A DNA stretch of 46,912 bases from Pacificimonas sp036351775. GTDB taxonomy: Bacteria > Pseudomonadota > Alphaproteobacteria > Sphingomonadales > Sphingomonadaceae. Below the pieces are notes generated by a model. The model was not told where the DNA came from and did no database searches. It saw only the letters and a program-made list of their open reading frames with translations. The position numbers and the translations under genes were made by a program. Positions 32,369 through 40,474 of this stretch are shown here, one piece after another (position 1 is the first letter of the stretch; each line of letters opens with the position of its first letter). Location of the stretch: assembly GCA_036351775.1 (NCBI GenBank), contig JAZBPX010000065.1, positions 1-46,912 on the forward strand, in the 5' to 3' direction.

Positions 32369-34372
32369 ATGACCGAGATGTTTTCCATTCGCCTGCCCGA
32401 TGGTTCCGTGCGCGAAGTCGAACCCGGCGCAACGCCCGCCGACATTGCCGCCGGCATCGGCCCCGGCCTCGCCAAGGCCGCGCTCGCCGCGCGCGTGGAC
32501 GGCGAAGTGCGCGACATCGGCCGCCCCTTCGAGGGCGATGCCGAACTGGCGCTGATCACGTCCCGCGACGAGGACGAGGCGCTGGAGCTGGTGCGCCATG
32601 ACTATGCGCATGTGCTGGCGGAGGCGGTGCAGGCGCTGTGGCCCGGCACGCAGATCACCTTCGGCCCGGCGACCGCCGACGGCTTCTATTATGATGTGAA
32701 GGCGCCGGAGAGCCGCGAGCGCTTTTCCGAGGACGACCTGCCCGCCATCGAGGAGAAGATGCGCGCGATCATCAAGGCCGACAAGCCGCTGGTGCGCGAG
32801 GTCTGGACCCGCCAGCAGCTGATCGAGAAATGGGAAGCCGACGGCGAGACCTTCAAGGCCGAATGGGCGCGCGAACTGCCCGAGGACGAGGAACTGACGG
32901 TCTACAAGTCCGGTGGGGACTGGCTCGACATGTGCCGCGGGCCGCATCTCGCTTCCACCGGTAAGCTGGACCCGCAGGCGTTTAAGCTGATGCGCGTCGC
33001 GGGCGCCTATTGGCGCGGCGACCAGAAGAACGCGCAGCTGACCCGCATCTACGGTACCGGCTGGCTGAACAGGAAGCAGCTGAACGCCCACCTGACCCGG
33101 CTCGAGGAGGCCGCCAAGCGCGACCACCGCAAGCTGGGCCGCGAAATGGACCTCTTTCACCTGCAGGAGGAGGCGCATGGCAGCGTCTTCTGGCACCCCA
33201 ACGGCTACCGCATCTGGCGCGCGCTCGAAAGCTACATGCGCCGCCGCATGGACGCCGCGGGCTACCGCGAGATCAAGACGCCGCAGGTGATGGACGCGCG
33301 CCAGTGGGAACAGTCCGGCCACTGGGGCAAGTACCGCGAGAACATGTTTGTCATCCCCGACGAGGTGCCGAACAGCGAGGATGACGGCGCGCTCGTGTCC
33401 GACGAGGCGGAGTGGATGGCGCTGAAGCCGATGAACTGCCCGGCGCACGTCCTCGTCTTCAAACAGGGCATCACCAGCTACCGCGACCTGCCGATCCGGC
33501 TGGGCGAGATGGGCTGCTGCCACCGGAACGAGCCGCACGGTGCGCTGCACGGCATCATGCGCGTGCGCCAGTTCACGCAGGACGACGCGCACATCTTCTG
33601 CACGGAGGCGCAGGTGGTCGATGAAGTCCGCAGCTTCTGCGAACTCGTCGACAGCGTCTACCGCGACTTCGGCTTTTCCTACCAGATCAAGCTCGCACTG
33701 CGTCCGGAGAAGCGTTTCGGTTCCGACGACATGTGGGACAAGGCCGAGGAAGAGCTGCGGGATGCCGTCCGCGAGGCGGGAATGGCGACCGAGGAGTATG
33801 GCTGGGAGGAACTGCCGGGCGAGGGCGCCTTCTACGCGCCGAAGCTCGAATGGCACCTGACCGACGCCATCGGCCGCACCTGGCAGGTCGGGACCATCCA
33901 GTCCGACCGGGTGCTGCCCGAACGCCTCGATGCGACCTATGTGGGGGAGGACGGCGAGAAGCACCGCCCCGTCATGCTGCACCGGGCGATCTTCGGCACC
34001 TTCGAACGCTTCATCGGCGTCCTCATCGAACATTATGCCGGCCGCATGCCGGTCTGGCTGGCACCCGTGCAGGCCGTCGTCGCGACCATCGTCTCGGACG
34101 CCGACGACTATGCGAATGACGTCGCGGCAAAGCTCGCCGCGCAGGGCATCCGCGTCGAAACCGACCTTCGCAACGAGAAGATCAATTACAAGGTGCGCGA
34201 ACACAGCCTGGCGAAAGTGCCCTACCTCCTCGTCGTGGGCAACCGAGAGGCGGAAGAGGGCACCATCGCCGTCCGCCGCCTCGGCGACAAGCACCAGCGC
34301 GTGGTTCCCCTTGCCGAAATTGCGGAGGAACTTCAGGCTGAAGCCACCGCACCGGACCTTCGCGAAAGCTAG
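32369..34372 (+). CDS. thrS: Threonyl-tRNA synthetase
   Basis: The 667-residue class II synthetase is full length. It has an N-terminal TGS domain (MFSIRLPDGSVREV, about 1-62), an editing domain with the HxxxH motif in RHDYAHVLAE and a further metal-like site in DMCRGPH, and a catalytic core with zinc ligands starting at MNCPAHVL. Motif 2 is CHRNEPHGALHG-like and motif 3 is HRAIFGTFERFIG. The C-terminal anticodon-binding domain (WLAPVQAVVA, VRREHS-like KVREHSLAKVPY) is intact. A tRNA-Thr gene is elsewhere in the window. infC is downstream, separated by a methyltransferase gene. Confidence 0.98.
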   Translation: MTEMFSIRLPDGSVREVEPGATPADIAAGIGPGLAKAALAARVDGEVRDIGRPFEGDAELALITSRDEDEALELVRHDYAHVLAEAVQALWPGTQITFGPATADGFYYDVKAPESRERFSEDDLPAIEEKMRAIIKADKPLVREVWTRQQLIEKWEADGETFKAEWARELPEDEELTVYKSGGDWLDMCRGPHLASTGKLDPQAFKLMRVAGAYWRGDQKNAQLTRIYGTGWLNRKQLNAHLTRLEEAAKRDHRKLGREMDLFHLQEEAHGSVFWHPNGYRIWRALESYMRRRMDAAGYREIKTPQVMDARQWEQSGHWGKYRENMFVIPDEVPNSEDDGALVSDEAEWMALKPMNCPAHVLVFKQGITSYRDLPIRLGEMGCCHRNEPHGALHGIMRVRQFTQDDAHIFCTEAQVVDEVRSFCELVDSVYRDFGFSYQIKLALRPEKRFGSDDMWDKAEEELRDAVREAGMATEEYGWEELPGEGAFYAPKLEWHLTDAIGRTWQVGTIQSDRVLPERLDATYVGEDGEKHRPVMLHRAIFGTFERFIGVLIEHYAGRMPVWLAPVQAVVATIVSDADDYANDVAAKLAAQGIRVETDLRNEKINYKVREHSLAKVPYLLVVGNREAEEGTIAVRRLGDKHQRVVPLAEIAEELQAEATAPDLRES

Positions 34373-34518
34373 TCGGTCCTTTGCGCTGGTCTGGCCATCG
34401 GGAATGAGGCGTCATGTATAGCGACCGCGATCTGAATGGAGTCGTTGCCGCGGCGCACGCGCGAGGCGGTTCCGGCACGCTAATGGCGGGGCAGCGGGCG
34501 GCTTCCTGCGATCCGGGC

Positions 34519-34542
34519 GCGCGTCCAGTCCTCTGGACGCGC
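34519..34542. promoter_or_regulatory. Hairpin between thrS and the methyltransferase gene
   Basis: GCGCGTCCAG-TCCT-CTGGACGCGC is a perfect 10-base stem with a 4-base loop. It is not followed by a T-run. It lies 60 bases before the methyltransferase start and could be an attenuator, an operator or a processing site. The rest of the gap 34373-34601 shows no credible gene. Confidence 0.5.
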
Positions 34543-34601
34543 CGGTCCCCATGGTTCAGGCGGGGGCTCCTGCTGCCGGGACTGGCAATGGAGGGGATGA
34601 C

Positions 34602-35402
34602 ATGAGCGGATCGGCGAACCAGCCGGAGATGACAGCGGCGGCCTTCGGGCCGTCGGCAGAGGCGAACGCCGAGATCCTGAAGGCCGCCGAGCTGGTCACC
34701 GCCTCCGAGTCCGGCATCGGCGACTGGGCAAGAACCTATGCCGTCGACCACCGCGCGCGGCTCGCCCTCGACCTCGACCTGATCGAGGACTTCGCCGCAC
34801 CGGGGCAGACGATCCTCGAGATGGGGTCCGCGCCCTACCTCCTGACGCTGGCGCTGAAAGCGCGGGGGCACAGGCTGACCGGCGTCGATCTGGACCCGTC
34901 GCGCTTTGCCGCCCTGATCGCGGCGCACGACCTCGATATCCTCGACTGCAACATCGAGGAAAAGCCGCTGCCGCTGGCGGGTGACAGCGTCGATCTTGTG
35001 CTGTTCAACGAATTGTTCGAGCATCTGCGGATCGACCCGATCTTCACGCTCGGCGAGGTGCTGCGCGTACTGAAACCGGGTGGGCGGCTGTTCCTGTCGA
35101 CCCCGAACCTGAAGTCGCTGACGGGCATCCGGAACTTCCTGTTCGCCGGCGAAGCCTGGTCCTGTTCGCAGTCTGTGTACGACCAATATGCCAAGCTGAA
35201 GACGATCGGTCATATGGGCCATGTACGCGAATATACCGCCGCCGAGGTGACGGATTTCCTGTCCCGCGTCGGCTTTTCCGTCGAACGGCAGATCTACCGC
35301 GGGCGATACGCGTCGAACTGGGAGCAGATGGCCGCGCGTATGCGGCCGCAGCTTCGCCCCTTCGTGACCTATATCGCGGGCAAACCAGCCGCCGCCGCCT
35401 GA
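34602..35402 (+). CDS. Class I SAM-dependent methyltransferase with unusual motif I
   Basis: The 266-residue protein has a class I methyltransferase core: motif I ILEMGSAPYLL (about residues 72-82), motif II acid in LTGVDLDPSRFAAL, motif IV DLVLFNELFEHL and the post-core EVLRVLKPGGRLFLSTPN. Motif I normally reads E/D-x-G-x-G-x-G; here the second and third glycines are Ala and Tyr, so the SAM-binding loop is atypical. Similar 'SAPY' versions exist in alphaproteobacterial glycan and lipid methyltransferases, but the substrate is unknown. GAGGGG precedes the ATG. It separates thrS from infC. Confidence 0.85.
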   Translation: MSGSANQPEMTAAAFGPSAEANAEILKAAELVTASESGIGDWARTYAVDHRARLALDLDLIEDFAAPGQTILEMGSAPYLLTLALKARGHRLTGVDLDPSRFAALIAAHDLDILDCNIEEKPLPLAGDSVDLVLFNELFEHLRIDPIFTLGEVLRVLKPGGRLFLSTPNLKSLTGIRNFLFAGEAWSCSQSVYDQYAKLKTIGHMGHVREYTAAEVTDFLSRVGFSVERQIYRGRYASNWEQMAARMRPQLRPFVTYIAGKPAAAA

Positions 35403-35495
35403 ACACGACGCTGAGCGCTTCGGCTCGCACGCCCTTTCCGTTTCCGCCGCGATCCCCTACCTTGGGGGCCGTCCGATTCTTTACCGTTCACAGAC

Positions 35496-35511
35496 AGGAG
35501 ACTTTGTTATT
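35496..35511 (+). promoter_or_regulatory. infC ribosome-binding site and ATT start codon
   Basis: AGGAGA (35496-35501), then a 7-base spacer, then ATT at 35509-35511. The strong Shine-Dalgarno sequence paired with a poor start codon is the arrangement that lets IF3 repress its own synthesis in E. coli. A TTG at 35504 is out of frame. Confidence 0.85.
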
Positions 35512-36066
35512 CGACCGCCTCTACGCCGCGGGAATGCCGCGCCGCCCTTTCAAGGACCCCGCTACAACGAGTTCATTCAGGAAGACAAAGTCCGGGTGAT
35601 CGACGGCGAGGGTGAGAATCTCGGGGTTCTCTACACGAAGGAAGCGATCGAACAGGCAAAGGAAGCCGGCTTCGACCTCGTGGTCGTCAGCCCGCAGGTC
35701 GATCCGCCCGTCGCGAAGTTTCTCGATATCGGGAAATACAAGTACGACGCGCAGAAAAAGGCCAATGCCGCCAAGAAGAAGCAGAAGACGCAGGAGATCA
35801 AGGAGATCAAGATGCGTCCGAACATCGACGATCACGACTATGACGTGAAGATGAAGAAGGTGTTCGAATTCTTGGAGGACGGCGACAAGGTCAAGATGAC
35901 CCTGCGCTTCCGCGGCCGCGAGATGGCGCACCAGCAGCTCGGTATGCAGCTTCTCGATCGCGTCCGCGAGGATACCGAGGAGATCGCCAAGGTGGAGGCG
36001 CGCCCGAAGCTTGAGGGCCGCCAGATGCTGATGGTGATTGCGCCAAAGGCAAAAGGCCAGGCGTAG
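35509..36066 (+). CDS. infC: Translation initiation factor IF-3, ATT start
   Basis: IF3 binds the 30S subunit, blocks premature 50S joining and rejects non-canonical start codons and initiator tRNAs. After the ATT codon the frame reads RPPLRRGNAAPPFQGPRYNE and then FIQEDKVRVIDGEGENLGV, the normal IF3 N-domain. KFLDIGKYKYDAQKK is the family signature, followed by the lysine-rich linker (KKKQKTQEIKEIKM) and the C-domain with GDKVKMTLRFRGREMAH. The nearest ATG is at 35534 (out of frame), and the first in-frame standard start (GTG at 35596) would cut 29 residues off a conserved domain. Length 185 is normal. rpmI and rplT do not follow. Confidence 0.96.
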   Translation: MRPPLRRGNAAPPFQGPRYNEFIQEDKVRVIDGEGENLGVLYTKEAIEQAKEAGFDLVVVSPQVDPPVAKFLDIGKYKYDAQKKANAAKKKQKTQEIKEIKMRPNIDDHDYDVKMKKVFEFLEDGDKVKMTLRFRGREMAHQQLGMQLLDRVREDTEEIAKVEARPKLEGRQMLMVIAPKAKGQA

Positions 36067-36119
36067 GCTGCGCTTTCGCCCGTTCGGGACGGCGTAGCGA
36101 CACGAATTCGAGAGCAATA

Positions 36120-36153
36120 CAGGGGCGGACGCACGCCAATACCCCCGCCCCTG
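36120..36153 (+). terminator. Possible terminator hairpin after infC
   Basis: CAGGGGCGG and CCGCCCCTG pair across 16 bases, 53 bases downstream of the infC stop. The stem is strong, but no T-run follows. A fallback reading is decayed repeat sequence. Confidence 0.45.
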
Positions 36154-36273
36154 CACGCTCGGCCCGATTGATGTTGGACGGCGAAACACGGCCATCGAAC
36201 ATTGGGGGGGGCGACTCGTTTGGCCCTTGCCAAGCAAGTTGCGTGCCAGTTTGGATAAAGGCTTATTAACTTA

Positions 36274-36287
36274 GATCGTTAACGATC
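36274..36287. repeat. 14-base perfect palindrome in an AT-rich patch
   Basis: GATCGTTAACGATC reads the same on both strands. It lies in an AT-rich patch (about 36250-36290, GGATAAAGGCTTATTAACTT and onward) that stands out in a GC-rich window. The surrounding gap 36067-36368 lies between the convergent ends of infC and the reductase gene and holds no gene I can support. Confidence 0.6.
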
Positions 36288-36368
36288 GCATGCCGCTATG
36301 CCCCGGTGCGGTGTAAGGAATACCGACACCTCATAGTCCCCCGAGCGCCGCAGCGCGGGCCGAGACCG

Positions 36369-37466
36369 TCAGGCAGCCTTTTGCTCCCGGTAGGTCGGGT
36401 AATCGACATAGCCCTCTGGCCCGGCCGAATACCAGGTCCGCATGTTGTCCTCGGCGAGCGGCCAGCCGTTGCGGAAGCGCTCAACGAGGTCGGGGTTGCT
36501 GATATAGGGCCGTCCGAAGGCGATGGCGTCCGCCCGTTCCATGGCGACGGCGTGTGCGCCGCTGGCCGCGTTGTAATCCTCGTTGAGGACGAGCGGCCCG
36601 TCGAACAGCACCTTCATCAGCGGGCCCATCTGCGGATCGTCGGACTTGACGAAGGTGGAGTCCGGCTTCGCCTCGCGCAGTTCGAGGAAGGCGAGGCCGA
36701 GCGGCGACAGCTGGCGCGCCGCCTCCCCGAACACGCGCTCCGGCCTGGGGTCATAGCTGTCCTGCACCTGGCCATTGGGTGAGAGGCGCAGCGCGGTGCG
36801 GTCCGCGCCGATCTCTCCGGCCACCGCCGTCATGACCTCGATCAGGAACCGGACGCGGTTCTCCTCCGATCCACCATACTCATCGTCGCGGTGATTGGTG
36901 TTCGGCTTCAGGAACTGGTCGATCAGGTAGCCGTTCGCGCCGTGCACCTGCACCCCGTCAAAGCCGGCCGCACGCGCCTTCGCTGCCGCGTTCACATAGT
37001 CGCCGACCGTTTCTTCGATATCGGCTTTCGTCATGGCGCGCGGTTCGGGATAGGGCTTCTTCCCCTCCGGCGTATGCGCATCGCCGCGCGCGGCGATTGC
37101 GGAGGCGGAGACCGGCTGGATACCGGTTGTCGCCTCGTGCGACAGGCGGCCCATGTGCCACAGCTGGCTGACGATCAGGCCGCCCGCCTCGTGCACCGCT
37201 TCGGTCACCGGCTTCCACGCCTCGACGTGCTCGTCGTTCCAGATGCCGGGGGCGGCGGGCCAGCCGAGGCCAACGCGGTTGATGCCGGTCGCCTCCGCGA
37301 TGATCAGCCCCGCGCCTGCCCGCTGGCGGTAATAGTCGATTTTCATGTCCGACGGGATGCCCTGCCGGTCGGCGCGGCCGCGGGTCAGCGGCGCCATCAG
37401 GACGCGGTTCTTCATGGCGAACGCGCCGAAGGTGGCGGGCGCGAGCAGCGGGGTCAGATCGGTCAT
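36369..37466 (-). CDS. Old Yellow Enzyme family alkene reductase
   Basis: The 365-residue FMN TIM-barrel enzyme belongs to the NemA/OYE group: NRVLMAPLTRGRAD at the N-terminus, IVSQLWHMGRLSH, the substrate-binding His-Asn pair in GVQVHGANGYLIDQF, the tyrosine-bearing DEYGGSEENRVRFLIEV, RLSPNGQ, LNEDYN and the FMN-phosphate loop IAFGRPYISNPDLVERF. It reduces activated C=C bonds or nitro compounds with NAD(P)H; the physiological substrate is unknown. It is divergent from the antiporter gene across 158 bases. Confidence 0.95.
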   Translation of the reverse strand: MTDLTPLLAPATFGAFAMKNRVLMAPLTRGRADRQGIPSDMKIDYYRQRAGAGLIIAEATGINRVGLGWPAAPGIWNDEHVEAWKPVTEAVHEAGGLIVSQLWHMGRLSHEATTGIQPVSASAIAARGDAHTPEGKKPYPEPRAMTKADIEETVGDYVNAAAKARAAGFDGVQVHGANGYLIDQFLKPNTNHRDDEYGGSEENRVRFLIEVMTAVAGEIGADRTALRLSPNGQVQDSYDPRPERVFGEAARQLSPLGLAFLELREAKPDSTFVKSDDPQMGPLMKVLFDGPLVLNEDYNAASGAHAVAMERADAIAFGRPYISNPDLVERFRNGWPLAEDNMRTWYSAGPEGYVDYPTYREQKAA

Positions 37467-37563
37467 GTACGAGGTCTCCTTTGCCCGCCGCCTTAGAGCC
37501 GCGTCCGGCCGCGAACGACTGAGAAAAGTTGCGGCCCCGCAAAGGCGGGCTAGGGGAGAACCG

Positions 37564-37591
37564 GCGCAGGGCGCAGGGCGCAGGGCGCAGG
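37564..37591. repeat. Four tandem GCGCAGG heptamers
   Basis: Four exact head-to-tail copies of GCGCAGG (the last followed by a partial TTGCAG) lie 34 bases upstream of the antiporter start and about 100 bases upstream of the divergent reductase start. Copy number of such repeats can change by slippage. Confidence 0.85.
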
Positions 37592-37624
37592 TTGCAGTCA
37601 GGGAGATGACCCGTCGAAACCGGC

Positions 37625-38860
37625 ATGACGTTCGGGCTTGAGCCCTATCACATCCTGCTGGCGGGCTGCGGCCTCGTCATCATCGCCGCCTACTGGCTGC
37701 CGCGCTTCTTCTCGGGCCGCGAGCCGGCCGCGTCCGGCCTTCTCATCATCGGCGGCCTTCTCACCTTCGGCTTCCTGCCGGGCACCCCGGAGGCGCTGAG
37801 CCCGCTCGACCGTCCGGGCCTGTGGGAACTCGCCAGTGAGTTCGCGGTCATCGTCGCGCTGTTCGGCACGGGTCTTCGTATCGACAATGTGCGCGACCGT
37901 AAATTGTGGGGGAAGACCGCCCGCCTCCTTCTCTTTGCCATGCCGCTGTCGATGCTGGCGGTCGCCGCCCTCGGCGTGGTCGCAGGGCTGACGCTGGCCG
38001 GGGCCGTGCTTCTCGCCGCGGTCCTCGCGCCCACGGACCCTGTCCTTGCCGCCGATGTACAGGTCGGCCCGCCGCTCGAAGGGGGCGAGCATCCGGTGCG
38101 CTTTACGCTGACGACCGAAGCGGGCCTCAATGACGGCCTCGCCTTCCCGTTCGTATACCTCGCGTTGTTCATCGCGGCGGCGGAGGGCGGTGCGGCTGAC
38201 TGGCTGCCCGGCTGGCTCGGCTTTTACGTCCTGTACAAAATCGCGCTCGGCGCCGTGTTCGGGGCGGGCGCAGGCTGGCTTCTCGGCAAGGTCATGTTCG
38301 CGATCCCGCGCGGCAACATGCTCGCCAATACCAGTTCCGGCGTCGTGGCGCTGGCCGGTGTTCTCGTCACCTACGGCTTCTGCGAACTGTTCGAGGGGTA
38401 TGGTTTCATCGCCGCCTTCGTGATGGGCGTGGTCCTGCGGCGGCAGGAGGCTGAGCATGAGTTCCACCAGCGGCTGCACAGCTTTTCGGAATCCATCGAA
38501 CATGCCGTGACGGCGATCATTCTCGTCTTCCTGGGCGGGACCATACCCCTGCTGCTGCCCTATCTCGACTGGAGCCACGCGATCCTCGGCCTGGCGCTGA
38601 TTTTCATCATCCGCCCGGCCGCGGGCATGGTTTCGCTGGTCGGCACCGATTTCAGCTGGCGGCAGCGCGGGGTCGTCGCCTTCTACGGCGTGCGCGGCCT
38701 CGGCTCGATCTACTATCTCGCCTATGCCGCCGGGCAGATCGAGTTCATCGACGAGGGGCCGTTATGGGCGACCGTGGCGTTCACCATCCTCGTCTCTACC
38801 CTCGTCCACGGCTTCACCGCCGGCAGCGTGGTCTGGGCCGCCACGCATGAGCGGAAATGA
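37625..38860 (+). CDS. Cation:proton antiporter (CPA1/NhaP-like)
   Basis: The 411-residue inner-membrane protein has about 11-13 hydrophobic segments. Ion-site motifs of the NhaP/CPA1 group are visible: LAPTDPVLAADVQVG with the TDP unwound helix, and TEAGLNDGLAFPFVY with the Asn-Asp pair of electroneutral exchangers. The late VVAFYGVRGLGSIYYLAY carries the conserved arginine and glycines. No C-terminal regulatory domain is present. It should exchange Na+ or K+ for protons; which cation is not deducible. A tandem heptamer repeat lies just upstream. Confidence 0.93.
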   Translation: MTFGLEPYHILLAGCGLVIIAAYWLPRFFSGREPAASGLLIIGGLLTFGFLPGTPEALSPLDRPGLWELASEFAVIVALFGTGLRIDNVRDRKLWGKTARLLLFAMPLSMLAVAALGVVAGLTLAGAVLLAAVLAPTDPVLAADVQVGPPLEGGEHPVRFTLTTEAGLNDGLAFPFVYLALFIAAAEGGAADWLPGWLGFYVLYKIALGAVFGAGAGWLLGKVMFAIPRGNMLANTSSGVVALAGVLVTYGFCELFEGYGFIAAFVMGVVLRRQEAEHEFHQRLHSFSESIEHAVTAIILVFLGGTIPLLLPYLDWSHAILGLALIFIIRPAAGMVSLVGTDFSWRQRGVVAFYGVRGLGSIYYLAYAAGQIEFIDEGPLWATVAFTILVSTLVHGFTAGSVVWAATHERK

Positions 38861-38883
38861 CGACTAGCTCTGCACCCCCGCTT

Positions 38884-38988
38884 TGACCCTTCGACAGGCT
38901 CAGGGTGAGCGGGGTGGGATGGCAGTAAACCCCCTCCCGCTCATGCTGAGCCTGCCTGCCCCTGCGAAGGCAGGGGTCGAAGCATCAC
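38884..38988. repeat. Family D palindromic element
   Basis: TGACCCTTCGACAGGCTCAG...CTGAGCCTG, an inserted CCTGCCCCTGCGAAGGCAGG hairpin, then GGTCGAAGCATCA. Its right end contains the stop codon of the Nudix gene (38985-38987). Confidence 0.82.
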
Positions 38989-39515
38989 CCACCGAGCACC
39001 CCCGAAAACTCTGACAAGACATCCCGGTAGAGCTGCGTCTTGAACGGCACGATTCTTTCGGGGAGCGTGGCGGGCCGCGCCCAGCGCCAGTCGGAGAACT
39101 CCGGATGGTCGCGGCCGTGGATGTCGATCTCGGCGTCGTCCCCCAGAAAGCGCATGGCGAACCACTTCTGGCTCTGGCCGCAATAGCGCCCCTTCCACAT
39201 TTTCCCCACCAGCGGATCGGGCAGCGCATAGTGCAGCCAGCCGCGCGATTCGGCGACGATCTCCGCCCGGTCCGGGGCGATGCCCGTCTCCTCCTCTAGC
39301 TCGCGGACCGCCGCCACGCGCGGGCTTTCGCCGGGATCGATCCCGCCCTGCGGCATCTGCCAATAGTCCGCCGGATTATCGATCCGCTTCGCCGTGAAGA
39401 TCAGGCCCTCGCGGTTCAGGAGCAGCACGCCCGCGCAGGCGCGGTAGGGCAGGCCGCTGACGTGGACCGGCGCGCTCGCGGGCCCCGCCAGAACCTCCGG
39501 CGTCAGAGCCTTCAC
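38985..39515 (-). CDS. rppH: RppH-like Nudix hydrolase (RNA pyrophosphohydrolase)
   Basis: The 176-residue protein has a complete Nudix box, GGIDPGESPRVAAVRELEEE followed by TG. It also has RppH features: YRACAGVLLLNREGLIF, WQMPQGGI before the box, and GQSQKWFAMRFLGDDAEID plus a C-terminal FSDWRWA. RppH trims pyrophosphate from mRNA 5' ends to start decay; some relatives act on dinucleoside polyphosphates. The start is GTG at 39515 in a GTGA overlap with the hydrolase gene. A much longer open frame upstream is shadow of that gene. The stop lies inside a palindromic repeat. Confidence 0.92.
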   Translation of the reverse strand: MKALTPEVLAGPASAPVHVSGLPYRACAGVLLLNREGLIFTAKRIDNPADYWQMPQGGIDPGESPRVAAVRELEEETGIAPDRAEIVAESRGWLHYALPDPLVGKMWKGRYCGQSQKWFAMRFLGDDAEIDIHGRDHPEFSDWRWARPATLPERIVPFKTQLYRDVLSEFSGVLGG

Positions 39516-40474
39516 GCAGGCAGCGCTTCGTTCAACAGGTGCTTCAGGTCGCGGATGCAGGCCGACACATCCTCCTGCGCGCTGGGGATCGCCTGGCGCA
39601 GGGTGATACAGCCGTGGATCTGCCCCGCCGCCTCGCGGTAGATCACGCGCACGCCGCTTTCGATCAGGCGCGCGGCATAGGCCCGGCCCTGGTCGCGCAG
39701 CGGGTCGAGCCCGCAGGTGAAGACCAGCGCGCGCGGCTGCCCCGCCAGGCTCTCGGCCTTCAGCGGAGAGGCGCGCTGATCTTCCACATCCTCCTCCGAC
39801 CCCAGATAATGGGCGGAGAACCACTCCATGCTTTCCTTCGTCAGCAGATAGCCGTCGGCGAAATCCTCCATCGAACCGCTCTGCGCCGTCATATCGACAC
39901 CCGGATAGATCAGCCACTGCGCCAGGATCGGCACTGGCATCTTGCCCGTGCACGCCTGCGCCACGATCGCGGCCATGTTACCGCCCGCGCTGTCGCCCGA
40001 CACAATTACGCCGGAAACGGGAAAGTCCAGTTCCGCCGGTGAACCCGCGACCCATTTCGTCGCCGCGATGCAGTCCTCGCCCGCCGCCGGGAAGCGGTGT
40101 TCGGGGGCCAGCCGGTAATCCACCGACACGACCGCCATGCCCAGCTGGCGCGCCGCCTCCGCGCAAAAGGCGTCATGCGTGTCGAGGTCGCCGATGACCC
40201 AGCCGCCGCCATGATAGAAGACCAGCGCCGGGGCCTCCCCTTCGGGTGCCTTCGGATGATAAATCCGCGCCGGAATGTCGTGGCCGTGGCCAGACGGAAT
40301 GGCGACATCCTTCACCGCGTGGAGTTCGCCGCGCGGCCGCTCCATCAAATGCACCATCGCCGACATCATCTCGCGCGCTTCGGGCGCGGAGACCTCCGAC
40401 ATCTTCGGCCCCTCCTGCGCGGCCAGCATGTCGAGAACACCCTTCACATCGGCGCGTACATATGGCTCGGTCAT
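39512..40474 (-). CDS. HSL-family alpha/beta hydrolase (esterase)
   Basis: The 320-residue protein has the hormone-sensitive-lipase family signatures: oxyanion motif VFYHGGGWVIGD, DYRLAPEHRFPAA, the nucleophile serine in VSGDSAGGNMAA, the aspartate in TCGLDPLRDQG and the histidine in QIHGCITL. No signal peptide, so cytosolic. It should hydrolyse short-chain acyl esters. It is locked between the MATE gene (ATGA overlap) and rppH (GTGA overlap) in one operon. Confidence 0.95.
   Translation of the reverse strand: MTEPYVRADVKGVLDMLAAQEGPKMSEVSAPEAREMMSAMVHLMERPRGELHAVKDVAIPSGHGHDIPARIYHPKAPEGEAPALVFYHGGGWVIGDLDTHDAFCAEAARQLGMAVVSVDYRLAPEHRFPAAGEDCIAATKWVAGSPAELDFPVSGVIVSGDSAGGNMAAIVAQACTGKMPVPILAQWLIYPGVDMTAQSGSMEDFADGYLLTKESMEWFSAHYLGSEEDVEDQRASPLKAESLAGQPRALVFTCGLDPLRDQGRAYAARLIESGVRVIYREAAGQIHGCITLRQAIPSAQEDVSACIRDLKHLLNEALPA

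Noticed and set aside
32279..34294. 671-codon open frame on the minus strand opposite thrS
   Set aside because: It mirrors the thrS codon pattern in GC-rich DNA; the translation is an arginine/alanine/histidine-rich shadow with no recognisable domain, whereas thrS is complete on the other strand.
34414..34605. 63-codon open frame between thrS and the methyltransferase
   Set aside because: No Shine-Dalgarno sequence, no domain, a hairpin in the middle, and it overlaps the next gene's start region; compositional noise is the simpler reading.
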